NCBI RefSeq assembly: GCF_012489685.1
Contig: NC_080046.1
Coordinates: forward strand, 21,513,304-21,577,303
DNA: 64,000 nt
Reading direction: 5' to 3'
From: Lotus japonicus
Lineage: Eukaryota; Streptophyta; Magnoliopsida; Fabales; Fabaceae
The notes below the pieces were generated by a model. The model did no database searches, was not told the DNA's origin, and worked only from the letters and a program-made list of their open reading frames with translations. The translations under genes and the position numbers were made by a program. This document shows, piece after piece, positions 32,850 to 43,282 of the stretch. Every line of letters starts with the position of its first letter. The first letter of the stretch is position 1.

Positions 32850-34224
32850 ATTGTTTGTGATTTTTGGTTTGAGTTACGAGTTTGAAGTTTATCTTTTTCT
32901 TTGTTCTGGATAGTCTACCTAAGACTATAACTTAGGGCTGAATGGGAGACAACCCATGTTTTTTTTTTTTTTTTTCTGTTTTACGTTTTTCTTTTGTTTA
33001 GTGTTTCAGGAAATAAAAAGAGCGCTTGAAGGGCCAATGGTGAACACTTGGAGGCACTCAAATCACTAGGAATGACCTTCTTTTGTCACTCTGAGTTTAG
33101 TCCATGCATTTTTGCATATTTTTCTTTTATAGATTTTGTTTATCCTTTTTGATCATGCATTGTTATAGATAGAGTCTTTTATGCCTTGGTCATTATTTCC
33201 CTTTACCTTAAATGATATGTTTCCAAGTTTTGCGCTCTCACATGATGCCTATTTTGAAAATGTTTTTATGTGGATACTTTGTGTTGTTTTTTTTGGGGGA
33301 GTGATTGTATGTTTGGGAAAGAGAGGAGGAGACTTCGGTCTTCTGAGTGTTTCTTAAGGATAGAGTTGATGTGAGTCCACAAGGGTCCCTTTTTGACCCT
33401 TCACTATATGATTTTCCTGGAGGATCCTGACTAACTTGCACTTCTTGGTTCTTTGTTGATTTCTGTGCATGCTTGAGAGTAGCTTTAGGAGACTTGCATT
33501 TTTGAAACTGGTAGGTTTTCTTGGACTTCATAATTTGTTTTATAACATCTTTGTCCCTAGTCGACCCTTTTGAGTCTTATGGAGATTTCCTTGTTACCCG
33601 TGATGTATGGGCTGGTTGAATGGTTGGAAATTGGGGAGTTGTAGTCTTTGTATTTCAATGGAGCTAGTTTATAAAAAGTGCAATTGTCTCTTACCCCAAG
33701 TGGAAAGAAAAAAGTTGAAAAGAAAAGTCAAAAGAAAAAATGAACTCCATGGCAAAGGTGGAGTTCCAAAAAAAAAAGCAAAGAAATAGCTTGAAAGCTC
33801 CGGAATTCCAAATAGGACCACACTCAGATTTTTGTGCAGCCTTAGTCTTCTTTAGGGACCACCTACCTAGTGTTTTACCTAGCCAACACTACAACCCTTT
33901 TGAAGTCTCGTTGAATAATGCATTGTTAACTTTAGTTGCTCTTGAGTGATTGATTCCCGAAACCTATGAACTTGCTTGTGTGCTCAGTGCACTAAACAAT
34001 TGTCTCATGCTAGGATGTTAGCTCTAAATGTTTCTCATAGTGGACTCTAATTCTTCGTTGTCTGAAAGTTGAACGAAGTTGATTTGTAAATCTTTCTCTT
34101 GGAACTAACTGCATTCACTTGATCCCCCGGTTTTCTGAAAATGTATTCCTCTTTTGGCACGTGTGTTGAGGGCAAGCTAATCTTAGTGACGCTCGAGGGC
34201 GAGTTGTCGTTGAGTACAGTGGTG
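32850..34224 (+). other. Internal region of the Athila-like element, no recognisable gene
   Basis: Contains a T-run at about 32960-32977 and only short frames, such as a Lys-rich 60-residue frame at 33607-33789 and a 97-residue antisense frame at 33238-33531. Neither resembles a retroelement protein or shows domain structure. The stretch just before 34225 (CTCGAGGGCGAG) may be the remains of a polypurine tract. Confidence 0.5.
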
Positions 34225-35524
34225 AGATGACCAGGATTTGTCTTGTTTTTAGGGTCATTTCATTGTTAGTTTTGAGTCTTTTTGTTTATTCTCATGTAGT
34301 GTTTCATACATTATCATGCATTTTTACTTTTATTTGTTCACTTGCATTAGTTTAGTAATTTTGTAGTTTTATAAGGGCATTAGTTGCATTTTATTAGAGT
34401 TTAGGAGTCTTAGGTAATTTCCACTTGTTTTGGAGCCTTTGTGCAAAACTAACCTTTGAGTTTCTAGATATTTCCCTAGCTTTGTCATCAAGTTTTCAGG
34501 TTGTAACAGCTAAAGAAGGAAGGTCTAGAGGCTTGGAGACCTGAAGAAGGCATTAAAGTGGAGTTAAAATGAAGTTCAAGGGGTTTTGGGGCGAGCAACG
34601 ACGCTCAGGCGCCCCTGTCTAACGCCTGTGCGCCAATGAGGCAGAAGCCAGCTTCTGAAGCTGGCGCTTGACCGCCCTGGTCTAGCGCTTGAGCGCTCCT
34701 TTGGAAGATAGCTTCTGTTTTTAGGGCGCTCAAGCATGCTTTGTCAGGGCTTGAGCGCCAAGTTTCGCCCCTTTTTCCTATAAATAGGTGTTTAGTTGTT
34801 TTCTTTTGTATCAATTCCATACTTTGTAAAACTCAGAAGCTGAGGAACATCTAGGAAAGTGTGAGAAGGCTTCCAAGCTTGTAATTCAGGTTCTTAGCCT
34901 TGCCATGCTTGGCTAATCTGTCTTCTATTGCTTTTGTTTTCTTGTAAGACTTTTCCTCTTTAAGTAATAATCTTAAGTTCTTTCCCACATGTTCTTCTTC
35001 TTCCCTTGAATCCCATTTTCTGAATTTAAATCTAAGCTTGTATGCATGCTTGCTTTATGCTTTTCTATAATCATAACGGAAGTTTGTTATAGATTAGGGA
35101 ACCGATTTGGGATTACCCCTTCTATCTTGGCTACTAGGAATAGAGGAAGGGTTGGAGTTTGTTGGTCTGAACTTATAATCTTTATGCTTCAAACAAATGT
35201 TTAAGTACACAAGGAATTGGGCTTATCTTTTGGTTTGAAAGAATTATCTATGCGAGGCATCGATAGGTAGTTGCTTAGGCTATAGCATCAAGGAAAGATT
35301 CATGAGTTAATTTGCATAGAATGATGTGCTTAAATTGATTAGTTGAACAAGAACCCAAAATATTTCCATCTCTGTTTTTCCTATATTTTATCTTTGCTAC
35401 TTCGATGTATCTTTTTCTTAATAAAACAAAACTTCATACTCAAGGCTTAGACCGAATTCATTCAGTCACAATCCCTGTGGTTCGATAATTAAAATAGGGT
35501 GTATTCGTACACTTACGGATTTAC
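34225..35524 (+). mobile_element. 3' LTR of the Athila-like element, slightly truncated
   Basis: Aligns with the 5' LTR throughout. The first base of the TG terminus is changed to A, and the end stops at GGATTTAC, a few bases short. TATAAATA is at 34779-34786. Confidence 0.85.
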
Positions 35525-35779
35525 AGAAGAAGGTGGAGAACGTTGCTTTCCAGCAGCCACCTTGGACCAACGCAAAATACAATTAAAGCAAAACTCATCT
35601 GCAACATGGTTCAGTTAGTTCTAATTGTTTATGAAATTTCAACTAATGAACCCAATAAATCTTCTATTGAAATATAAATTCTTCCCAACCAAAAGTAACC
35701 CGAACAATCAAAAAATTGATGGAATCAATTTCAATTGAGAAGGAGGAGATGGTTGATGCAGTATTATTAAGGAGCAATA
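35525..35779 (+). repeat. Right end of AT-rich repeat unit, copy i
   Basis: Matches 62490-62720 in copy iii (AGAAGAAGGTGGAGAACGTTG and onward) until about 35740, then diverges. About 426 bases present in copy iii (62064-62489) are absent here. No gene. Confidence 0.7.
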
Positions 35780-36349
35780 TAGGTAAATCTTAGATAATTA
35801 AGGCAAATCTTTTAAAATTTTAATATTTTATGAAAAAACTTCTCAGATTTAAAATTACCTTTAAAAATCGGTTTCAAGATTTGTTATGGAAATAAATTTT
35901 AGGTGAAGAAAAATTTTATTTTTCGAGTATTAATTAAATTTTATGGTATTTTTATGGAATTTTCGGATTTTTATTTAATTAATGATATTTTATGAGTTTT
36001 ATTGTGATTTGTCAGTTTTTATTAATTAATTTTGATGGTATTTTTATTGAATTTTTAGTTTTTTATTTAATCTAGGTAAATCTTAGATAATTAGGGCAAA
36101 TCTTTTAAATTTTAATATTTTATGAAAAAGTTTCTCAGATCTAAAATTACCCTTAAAAAATCAGTTTCAAGATTTGTTATGGAAATAAATTTTAGGTGAA
36201 GAAAAAGTTTATTTTTAGATTATTAATTAAACTTTATGGTATTTTTATTGAATTTTCAGATTTTTATTTAATTCAGAATTTTATGAGTTTTTATTGTGAT
36301 TTGGTAGATTTTGATAGTTTTTATTAATTAATTTTTATGGTATTTTTAT
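35780..36349 (+). repeat. Tandem AT-rich repeat, about 293-bp unit
   Basis: The unit beginning TAGGTAAATCTTAGATAATT occurs at 35780, 36073 and, beyond the MULE, at 44865. The second unit is interrupted by the MULE and continues at 44839-44864. It contains no gene. The last nine bases are the MULE target duplication. Confidence 0.85.
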
Positions 36350-36490
36350 GGCTTAATTGCACTTTTGGTCCCCCAACTTTAGCCTTCCTGCGAAAATCGT
36401 CCCCAAACTTCAAAATTAGCAAAAACCATCCCTGAAGTTTACACCTGGTTGCAAAATTGGTTTTCCGTTTCACTTCCGTGAGAAACTAAC
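36350..36490 (+). repeat. Left terminal inverted repeat of the MULE
   Basis: 141 bp, nearly identical to the reverse complement of 44689-44829; starts directly after the 9-bp target duplication. Confidence 0.95.
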
Positions 36491-36581
36491 AAAATATTCC
36501 GTTACGAACGATTATCTTCAAGAACAGCTAGAGTATTATCGTTACGAGCAGCAGGACGAAGGAGAGCGCGAGGCAGAGGCT

Positions 36582-38336
36582 ATGGCTGAATTTGAGCCAT
36601 TTTCAGCGGCGGTAAGGGAAGTGGCCATTCCAGATAATATGAAGAATATAGTCCTCGAAACATACAGCGGAAAAGCAGATCCAAAGGAACACCTACTGTA
36701 TTTCAATACAAAGATGGTGATTAGCGCTGCTTTAGACGCAGTCAAGTGCAGAATGTTTCCAGCGACTTTCAAAGGAACAACAAAGGCGTGGTTCACAACT
36801 CTTCTGCGAGGATCCATCACCAACTTCCGAGATTTTTCGTCCAAATTCCTCGTCCAGTTCTCAGCGAGCAAGACTAGGCAAGTGACAATCGAGGACTTGT
36901 ACAACGTGCGACAATCTGCAGGGGAGACTCTGAAACAATACGTGAAACGATTCAGTGTTGCATCGGTAAAGATTGAGGAATCGGAGCCTAATTCCTGTGC
37001 CCCGGCCTTCAAAAATGGTCTACAACCTGGAAAGCTAAACAGCAAACTGAGTCGTAAGCCGGCCAAATCGATGGCGAAGGTACGCGCGCGGGCGAACACG
37101 TACATCCTTGATGAGGAGGACGACGCTTTCAAGCGACGAAGGGCGAAGGTGGAAAGGGATGGTGATCAGGGGGAAGCGTCGCCAGAGATTAAAGCAAGCA
37201 AAGACAATGTTGAAGGGAGTAAGAGGCGAGACAAGAAAGTCCGGGCAGCGGAGAAGACAACGAGAGACCCTTTGTATCCAAGGAGGGACAATGCTGAGCA
37301 TCGCCGACCCTGGCACCAGGCTGACTCTCGTCGGCGTGGAGAGTCGGGAAAGAGTCTGAGTGCTCATTTAACGGAGCTGCTGCGTGAGGTCAAGGCGACC
37401 CATGCCGTTGAAGAGGGCGAAAGGGAAGCAGACCCGCCGCGACCAAAATCAGATAAGACTAAGTGGTGTGAGTATCATCGGTCAGTAGGACATGATACAG
37501 GGGATTGTTTCACTTTAAAGAATGAGATAGAAAAACTCATCAGAGCAGGGCGAGCGCAGCTAAATGACTACAATGAGCGTTGGAATGGCGAGCGACAACA
37601 GGGAAATAGGTATAGGAACTCTCGCCAGCAGGATGATCGCCGACGGGAGGATCGCCGCCGCACGGCGAGTTCAGAAAAGAAGGAAACACTGGCTACCAAG
37701 AAAAAGAACGCAAAAGAAACATTTAATAAAGATATCGACCCACCGGTGGGCACAATTAATACAATTGCAGGTGGTTTCGGCGGAGGGGGAGATACAGCTT
37801 CGGCAAGAAGAAGACATGTCAGGGCAGTAACCTCGGTGCAACAATACCGAGCTCCTTTTGGTTTCCAGCATCCGGATATAGTAATCTCATCAGCGGATTT
37901 TGAGGGAGTCAAAATGCATAAAGATGATCCGGTGGTCGTTATGGTTCGGATCAACAGTTTTAATGTTCGCCGGGTACTTTTGGATCAAGGTAGCTCCGCC
38001 GATATCATTTACGGGGATGCGTTTGATAAGCTGGGTTTAACCAATAAGGATTTGATGCCCTATACAGGAACGCTAGTAGGGTTCTCGGGCGAGCAAGTGT
38101 GGGTGCGAGGTTATATAGATCTAGACACCGTTTTCGGAGTAGAGGACAATGCCAAGCTCCTTCGTGTAAGGTACCTGGTGATACAAGTTGTAGCCTCGTA
38201 CAACGTTATCATTGGGAGGAATACCTTAAACTGTTTGTGCGCCGTCATTTCAACAGCTCATCTTGCAGTAAAGTACCCGCTGCTTTGTGGGAAGGTGGGG
38301 AAAATTGTGGTGGATCAAAGAAGGGCGAGGGAATGA
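36582..38336 (+). CDS. gag-protease ORF of element E, open over 584 residues
   Basis: The gag core spans about residues 12-130 (LETYSGKADPKEHLLYFNTK, then FPATFKGTTKAWFTTLLRG). A basic charged linker lies at about 185-280. A knuckle-like CEYHRSVGHDTGDCFTLKNE is near 295, the GGFGGGGDTAS linker near 395, and the aspartic protease loop LLDQGSSADI near 467. The last recognisable block is the protease end (VKYPLLCGKVGKIVVDQ). The frame stays open upstream of this ATG into the MULE inverted repeat, so the true N-terminus is lost and 36582 is only the first Met. With pol gone it can give gag and protease at most. Confidence 0.8.
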   Translation: MAEFEPFSAAVREVAIPDNMKNIVLETYSGKADPKEHLLYFNTKMVISAALDAVKCRMFPATFKGTTKAWFTTLLRGSITNFRDFSSKFLVQFSASKTRQVTIEDLYNVRQSAGETLKQYVKRFSVASVKIEESEPNSCAPAFKNGLQPGKLNSKLSRKPAKSMAKVRARANTYILDEEDDAFKRRRAKVERDGDQGEASPEIKASKDNVEGSKRRDKKVRAAEKTTRDPLYPRRDNAEHRRPWHQADSRRRGESGKSLSAHLTELLREVKATHAVEEGEREADPPRPKSDKTKWCEYHRSVGHDTGDCFTLKNEIEKLIRAGRAQLNDYNERWNGERQQGNRYRNSRQQDDRRREDRRRTASSEKKETLATKKKNAKETFNKDIDPPVGTINTIAGGFGGGGDTASARRRHVRAVTSVQQYRAPFGFQHPDIVISSADFEGVKMHKDDPVVVMVRINSFNVRRVLLDQGSSADIIYGDAFDKLGLTNKDLMPYTGTLVGFSGEQVWVRGYIDLDTVFGVEDNAKLLRVRYLVIQVVASYNVIIGRNTLNCLCAVISTAHLAVKYPLLCGKVGKIVVDQRRARE

Positions 38337-39059
38337 TACAATAATTGTCTCAGCATGCTCAAGGGTTGAGACGCGGGAGATAGACCAAGGGCGGGCGAAA
38401 AGGCAGAGGAGTAACCAGAGGCGAGTTGAAGAAGAAGTCGGGAAGACAGAATGGGACGGACCGTTCACAGACATTTCAGCGGAAGAACGCTGGGCAGGCA
38501 TCATGGATGACCTAGAAAGGTATATGTTCAGTAGGGAAGTGTTGGCGATTGAGCCTAGGCTCACCCTTGAGCAAGAAAGACGGTTGGAAAAGCTAGTAGA
38601 GGGCAATTTTGACCTCTTCAGCTGGAGTCCAAAGGACGCTACACTTTGGAACTTTCCGCGGTTCAAAGCGTCAGCTCTTTTTAGCATGGGACCAGGCGAC
38701 TGGAAGGGGAAAGTGGCGATGGGCTGAAGCATGGACTTGGAAGCATCTCGGCGAGAAGATTATGGATAAGGGTTGAGTAAAGTGCCTGACCGCTTTCGGA
38801 AGAAGAAAGGCTCGGCACACGGTGGTAGGAACAAAGGGAAATTCGTGGCGAGGGAAATAGCCTCCAGGAACAAGAAGGTCAAGGGTAACAGGCAAAAGAA
38901 AGAACTAGAGGTGAATGGGCATTCTGCGAGTGAATGGATAGCGAGTACCTCGGGGACGAAAGAGGAAGTGTTGGGCACCATACTTTGAGGGACGAGCTAG
39001 GCAAGCAGGGGCGCGGCAAAGAGGATGACGATTGGGGTTAGCCACGAAGTAGGACTAAA
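38337..39059 (+). pseudogene. Pre-RT remnant and deletion scar of element E
   Basis: At 38505-38650 a segment with LTLEQERRLEKLVEGNFDLFSWSPKD resembles the pre-RT part of element X (LTENQEQRRSKLLGENLDVF). The frame ends in a stop at 38725-38727 and no catalytic motif follows. A Lys-rich frame at 38773-38988 has no recognisable domain. The missing reverse transcriptase to integrase block is thus bridged between about 38690 and 39050. Confidence 0.6.
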
Positions 39060-39893
39060 AAATAAAGATGCACTCTTTTTCTCCGACACGGAAGTTTTTT
39101 AATGAGGCATCCCTCGATGTAAAAATTCAAAGAAATCAAATACAAAAGGATATTCACCAGAAATACTCCTAGCTCAAATCATTCAACTCCGTTCGCCCGG
39201 TGAGAAAAATTCTCCGAAGGTGGCAATCCCAACACGACCTTGATGTCTGGGGATTGCTCCGGGAAAGTCCAGTGCGAACCGACGCTACCCAGATAGCAAA
39301 AATTCGATCATTATATCACGTTCGCCTGGTGAGAAAAATTCTCCGAAGGTGGTAATCCCAACACGACCTTGATGTCTGGGGATTTCTCCGGGGAAGTCTA
39401 GTGCGAAACGCTGATTTCTCATTGGCGATGTGTGCGGGAAAGCGATTTATCCCTAAAATGGGGCAAGTCCCTTATCCCCTTAGTCTCCCCGAAATCTGGG
39501 AATAAGAAATAAGAGACCTCCCCAAAATATGTGGCGAGAATATAAACTAGGCGTAAGTCTGGGTAAACCCATATGGCCATTGGGTCGTCGAGGCCGCACC
39601 TGCTCTTACGGGAAATATTGGTGCGAAGAAAAGCCTCAGTTCAAAAGCTGAGCAAAAGTCCTAGTTTCTTTGGCACACCTTCAAAATCGATACACGAATG
39701 AGCAAAAGGAAAAGCTAAGCCTAAAAGGCGAACGGAGAACATGAAACGATGGAATTTAAGGCAGAGCCTAAAACGGCGACGAAAAACTCGAGAATAAAAC
39801 CATGCATGAAACAAGTTAAATGAATACAAAGATACAATTCAATTACCAAGAAAGCAAAATACATACAATTAGTACGAATATAACTGTGTTTCA
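39060..39893 (+). repeat. 3' non-coding region of element E with a 129-bp tandem duplication
   Basis: A unit starting CGTTCGCC(C/T)GGTGAGAAAA occurs at 39190 and again at 39319, nearly identical for about 100 bases. The reverse complement of its core is present in element X near 4810-4880. The rest is non-coding. Confidence 0.75.
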
Positions 39894-42272
39894 TTAACTT
39901 TTCTCCCTCATCTTTTCTTCCTCAATTTCAGCAAAGTGCTCGGCGGAATAGCCTAGGGGATCATCTCGACCAACAAGCCCGTGAGGAGTAACTTTCTTAA
40001 AAGCTCCCATGCCATCAAGGTTGATTCCTTTGTAGAGATGTTGAACTTGAGCTTTGGCAAGGAAGAAACCACGACCTCGCTCCTCCAAAATTTAAACAGT
40101 AGCGCCAGCCACGGACCTAGCCTGAGAAGTCTTGATTTGCGAGTCCCTTCCGGTGAGGGCCCGTTTCTTTTCCTCAAGCTGCAACCTCACGTCGGCGAGA
40201 GACTCGTTCGTTTCCCCCAGTTCACAGAGGAGGGACGCGATTCCCCGATCCTTGAGGATGCAAGTGGCTGTGCCGGCGTTAATCGACTCTATCTTTGCAT
40301 TCACTTCCCGTCGCAGTTCAAACCAATCCAGCTCCAAATCTTCCATCCTATCTTTACAAGCTGATAAGTCTTCCTCATGGCGGTTCAGCTCTATGCATAA
40401 GTTTGCTTGCTTGTTGGTTTGAGCCACCATTTGGGACAACATCTCGTCATACTTGCGGTGCGCTTCCTGCGCCGCTGCCTGGTAGCCTTCAACCTCCTGC
40501 TGGAGTCTCTCCATCTCTAGAGAAGAAGCTGAGCCTTGAGATAGTTGGGCGAAGAGACACCCTGCGCGTAGAAGGTTGAACAGAGCTTCCTGCACGGCCT
40601 GATCAAGGTCGGGAATCTCAGCCACTCTCGCGCTCCCATAGAAATTGTCAGAAAGGACGAAATCAATAGGAGAAGTCCGCTGGTTTGGAATGGAGCTTGC
40701 TTGATCACCAGTGGAAGTGAGATTGGCCTTGATAGAGGTTTGGCAGGGAGATGGCGGGGTGCGAGGAGCAAGGTCTTCACCCTGTGGGTCTACCGGGCGA
40801 GCAAGCAAGGTTTCATCTAGGGTCGCCTCGACTTGAGGAGACGGGCGATCAGGGAAGAGAACCGCCGAAGGGACCCCCTCCAGATTTGGCTCGCCGGTAG
40901 TAATTCCTCTAGGGCAGGGTGAGGGTTCTGCGTCGCCCGAAAAAGCGTTTTCCTCACCCCCCAAAGCTTGAGGGAAAGCAGCAGCGTCGCCAGTCTTGGA
41001 TCTTTTCACCTTTTTCTTCTTTTTCCTCTCTTTCTGAGGAGAGGGAGCATCGATACCAGGGGCACCCCTTTTGGATTTTTGGATTTCTCTTAAGGGTAAA
41101 GGTTGGACGGTATCCTCCGGCGTAGGTTCGGGCCCTTTTGGAGAGGGGACGGCCTTAGCCACCTCGGCGGAGGGGATGGTGGTAATGGAGGAAGACCCTC
41201 TGACTCTCTTCGCAGGAGGGGCAGCGATTTCGGCGTCTGAACTAGCCGCAGTGCGTTTCTGTTTCACTCCCTCGGTGTTAAAGGTGGGAGGAAATTTGGG
41301 AGAATCAGCGGCCAAAGCACGTTGCAGCGAGGCTTCTGTGAAATTGAACCCCTCCAAGAGTGAGCGGAGGGAGTCGCTGCGGACAGCCTCCAACAGTTGG
41401 GAGCACTCAAAGATGGGAAGTCCGGCGAAAAGGCCGATGGTGGCTTTGTCCTCGCTGCTCAGCGACGAGTCAGTTGGCGGGGGAACATCACAAGGACTCT
41501 TCGTCCAGTAAAGGGGAAACAGAACGGATCCATCTCGTCGGGTGAAGGCTTCAGGGTAAGATGGATGAACGATCACATGGAAATAGCGTCGCCCGAGGCC
41601 CTTCTTAACGTTACTCTTATAAAGGTAAAAGCGCTGCCGACCTGAGCGGGATTTCAAGGAAATCCATCCGGGAGTTTCCGTCTTCATGCATTTTGGGTCT
41701 ACCCCATAAAAGTAGAAAAAGTGTGAGGCTTTTTCTTCGAGGCTGATAGCTTCGCAGAGGATCTCGAAGAAACGGATGAAGGCCCAAGCATTCGGATGGA
41801 GTTGGCAAGGGGCCACATTGATTTCCCTCATGACTTGTCAGAGGAACGGGGAAAAGAGTAATTTGATTCCTAACTCAAGGTAGAAATATTCATAAACATA
41901 GAAGAAATGTGGCCGTTTAGCCTTTTGTTCAAGACCACGACACCTCCAGGGGCGACGAATGTCCAAGCCTGGGCCGATGATGAGGGCATCCTCCAAAGAC
42001 TTCTCACGGCAGAGCCCTCCGGCTTTATGAATTGACTCGGCGATGGACTCGTCAGTAGACAGCTCAGAGGTTTGACAAATGGCCGCATGCTTAGGCTCTT
42101 TGACTGTGGGCTGGGGAAGATTGATGAAAATTTGTCGCCAAAAGGCATCTTTCTCATCTTCGTTAAGGGGAGTTCCCCCGGCAGGAGGCGTAGCCGTCGG
42201 GGAAGGAGTGGGGGGCGCAGAGGCAGAACTTCGGGATCAGGAGGACCTATGGGTACGACGCTTGGGAGTCAT
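39894..42272 (-). pseudogene. Antisense extra ORF of element E (579 residues open), with three simple defects
   Basis: The longest open part is 41831-40092. It has the conserved block CQLHPNAWAFIRFFE, the putative gypsy-type transposon domain with GWISLKSRSGRQRFYLYKSN (about residues 55-75), a Pro/Ser-rich linker with a strong basic patch RKKKKKVKRSK (about residues 263-276, a likely nuclear signal), and a long coiled coil (about 420-560). The probable natural start is the ATG at 42272. A stop 12 codons in, a one-base shift near 41835, and a single TAA at 40092-40094 before the conserved C-terminus (to 39894) break it. Its direction opposes gag. Confidence 0.78.
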
Positions 42273-43012
42273 TTCTGAGAATGAAGGGAGAAGGTTCACA
42301 GGAAATGTTGAGTCGATGACTTTTGGATTATCGCCGGATGTTCAAGAATGGCGAAAGTGGAGAAGAAAGAAAGTTTTAAAGTGGGAATTAAGAGTCGGTT
42401 CGAAAATCGTGTCCATCATGACAAAGGTGGGATGATTATTTGGGAAACGTGGCACTAATCCTGAAAAAGCAAAGGCAGCGTGTTAGGCGAAAAGTTGTAA
42501 CCGTTGACGCTGATTGGTAAATTCAAAAAATTTCAGGGTTTGACATAACGCATTAAATGGAAGGTACCGTAACGGAAGGTTATTGGTTGAAATTCGGGTT
42601 GACAGGGTTCGCTGGGAATCGAAAAGACATTTCAAAAGTGGCAGTCGAGATTCGGGGGATTTGCTGACTTAAAAACTACTTCAGGGCGCAACGCATGGCG
42701 AACGCACGACACCTGTCAAAGCGTCATGAGTTAGGGCATGTGCGCAGTACTGGCAAGGCGAGGAGGTCAAGTGCCATCGCCATGGGACTGCTTGTGGACT
42801 CAGTTTGCCTAGGAAAAGGGTGGTGCAGTGAAAAGTTTAGAACACGAAGATTTTTGACTTTATTCTCCCAGCCATGTTGGCAATTGTTTTTTCATTTTGT
42901 TAAAAACTTTAGGTTTTATCATTGTTTAGTCTTTCATAGTCCTCGCCTTGGTTTCTTCTGTTTAAAGACACACTTAGCTCTCATGCTTCGAGCTCGGTGT
43001 CTTGTGGACTTG
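42273..43012 (+). other. Region between the antisense ORF start and the LTR of element E
   Basis: No supported gene. It aligns by eye with 24851-25571 in element Y, including the conserved block ending GCTTCGAGCTCGGTGTCTTG. A region of this kind could hold the promoter for the antisense ORF, but I see no clear TATA box on the minus strand. Confidence 0.45.
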
Positions 43013-43282
43013 TGGACTGGGCGAGACCACAGGGTCCCTCACCCAGGAGACTCAGCCTTAGGCGCGGAACATGTCTGGACCTTGGGCCGCTCTCCCCAAG
43101 GCCCAATCGGCCCATTAGATAGATTAAAGGCACGAAGGCCCAACCCCAAATCTGTAAATAGGGGACGATTTCAGTTATATTTTCTCTCTCTAAACAGTTA
43201 GGAGTTTATCTCTCTAAGATTTCCGATCACACTCCACACACTCTAGGCACCATTCCTTGATTCTATGTTCTAGATCGGAACA
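43013..43282 (+). mobile_element. LTR of element E
   Basis: Starts TGGACTGGGCGAG and ends GATCGGAACA. It is related to LTRs 21308-21628 and 25572-25898. The start is approximate. Confidence 0.65.

Larger units (their letters stand above)
31520..35524 (+). mobile_element. Non-autonomous Athila-like LTR retroelement
   Basis: Two similar LTRs of about 1.3 kb (31520-32826 and 34225-35524) enclose only about 1.4 kb. The primer-binding site reads TGGCGCCGTAGCCGGGG. No gag, protease, reverse transcriptase or integrase frame is present, so movement would need proteins from a relative. The left side abuts CCTCT; the right side lacks the last few LTR bases and lacks the matching duplication (see findings). 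Confidence 0.85.
36495..43282 (+). mobile_element. Element E: internally deleted Tat Ty3/gypsy element inside the MULE
   Basis: Starts in the middle of gag a few bases after the MULE inverted repeat, with no 5' LTR or primer site. It then has protease, a pre-RT remnant, a 3' non-coding region with tandem repeats, the antisense extra ORF and one LTR ending at 43282. Reverse transcriptase, both RNase H domains and integrase are deleted. No 5-bp duplication flanks it, so its presence in the MULE is not explained by ordinary retrotransposon insertion alone. Confidence 0.85.

Noticed and set aside
33238..33789. Short ORFs in the interior of the Athila-like element
   Set aside because: Low complexity or Lys-rich frames without retroelement motifs; no support for coding.
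36542..37132. 196-residue minus-strand ORF opposite gag
   Set aside because: Shadow frame of the real gag-protease frame; no domain, and codon pattern follows the other strand.
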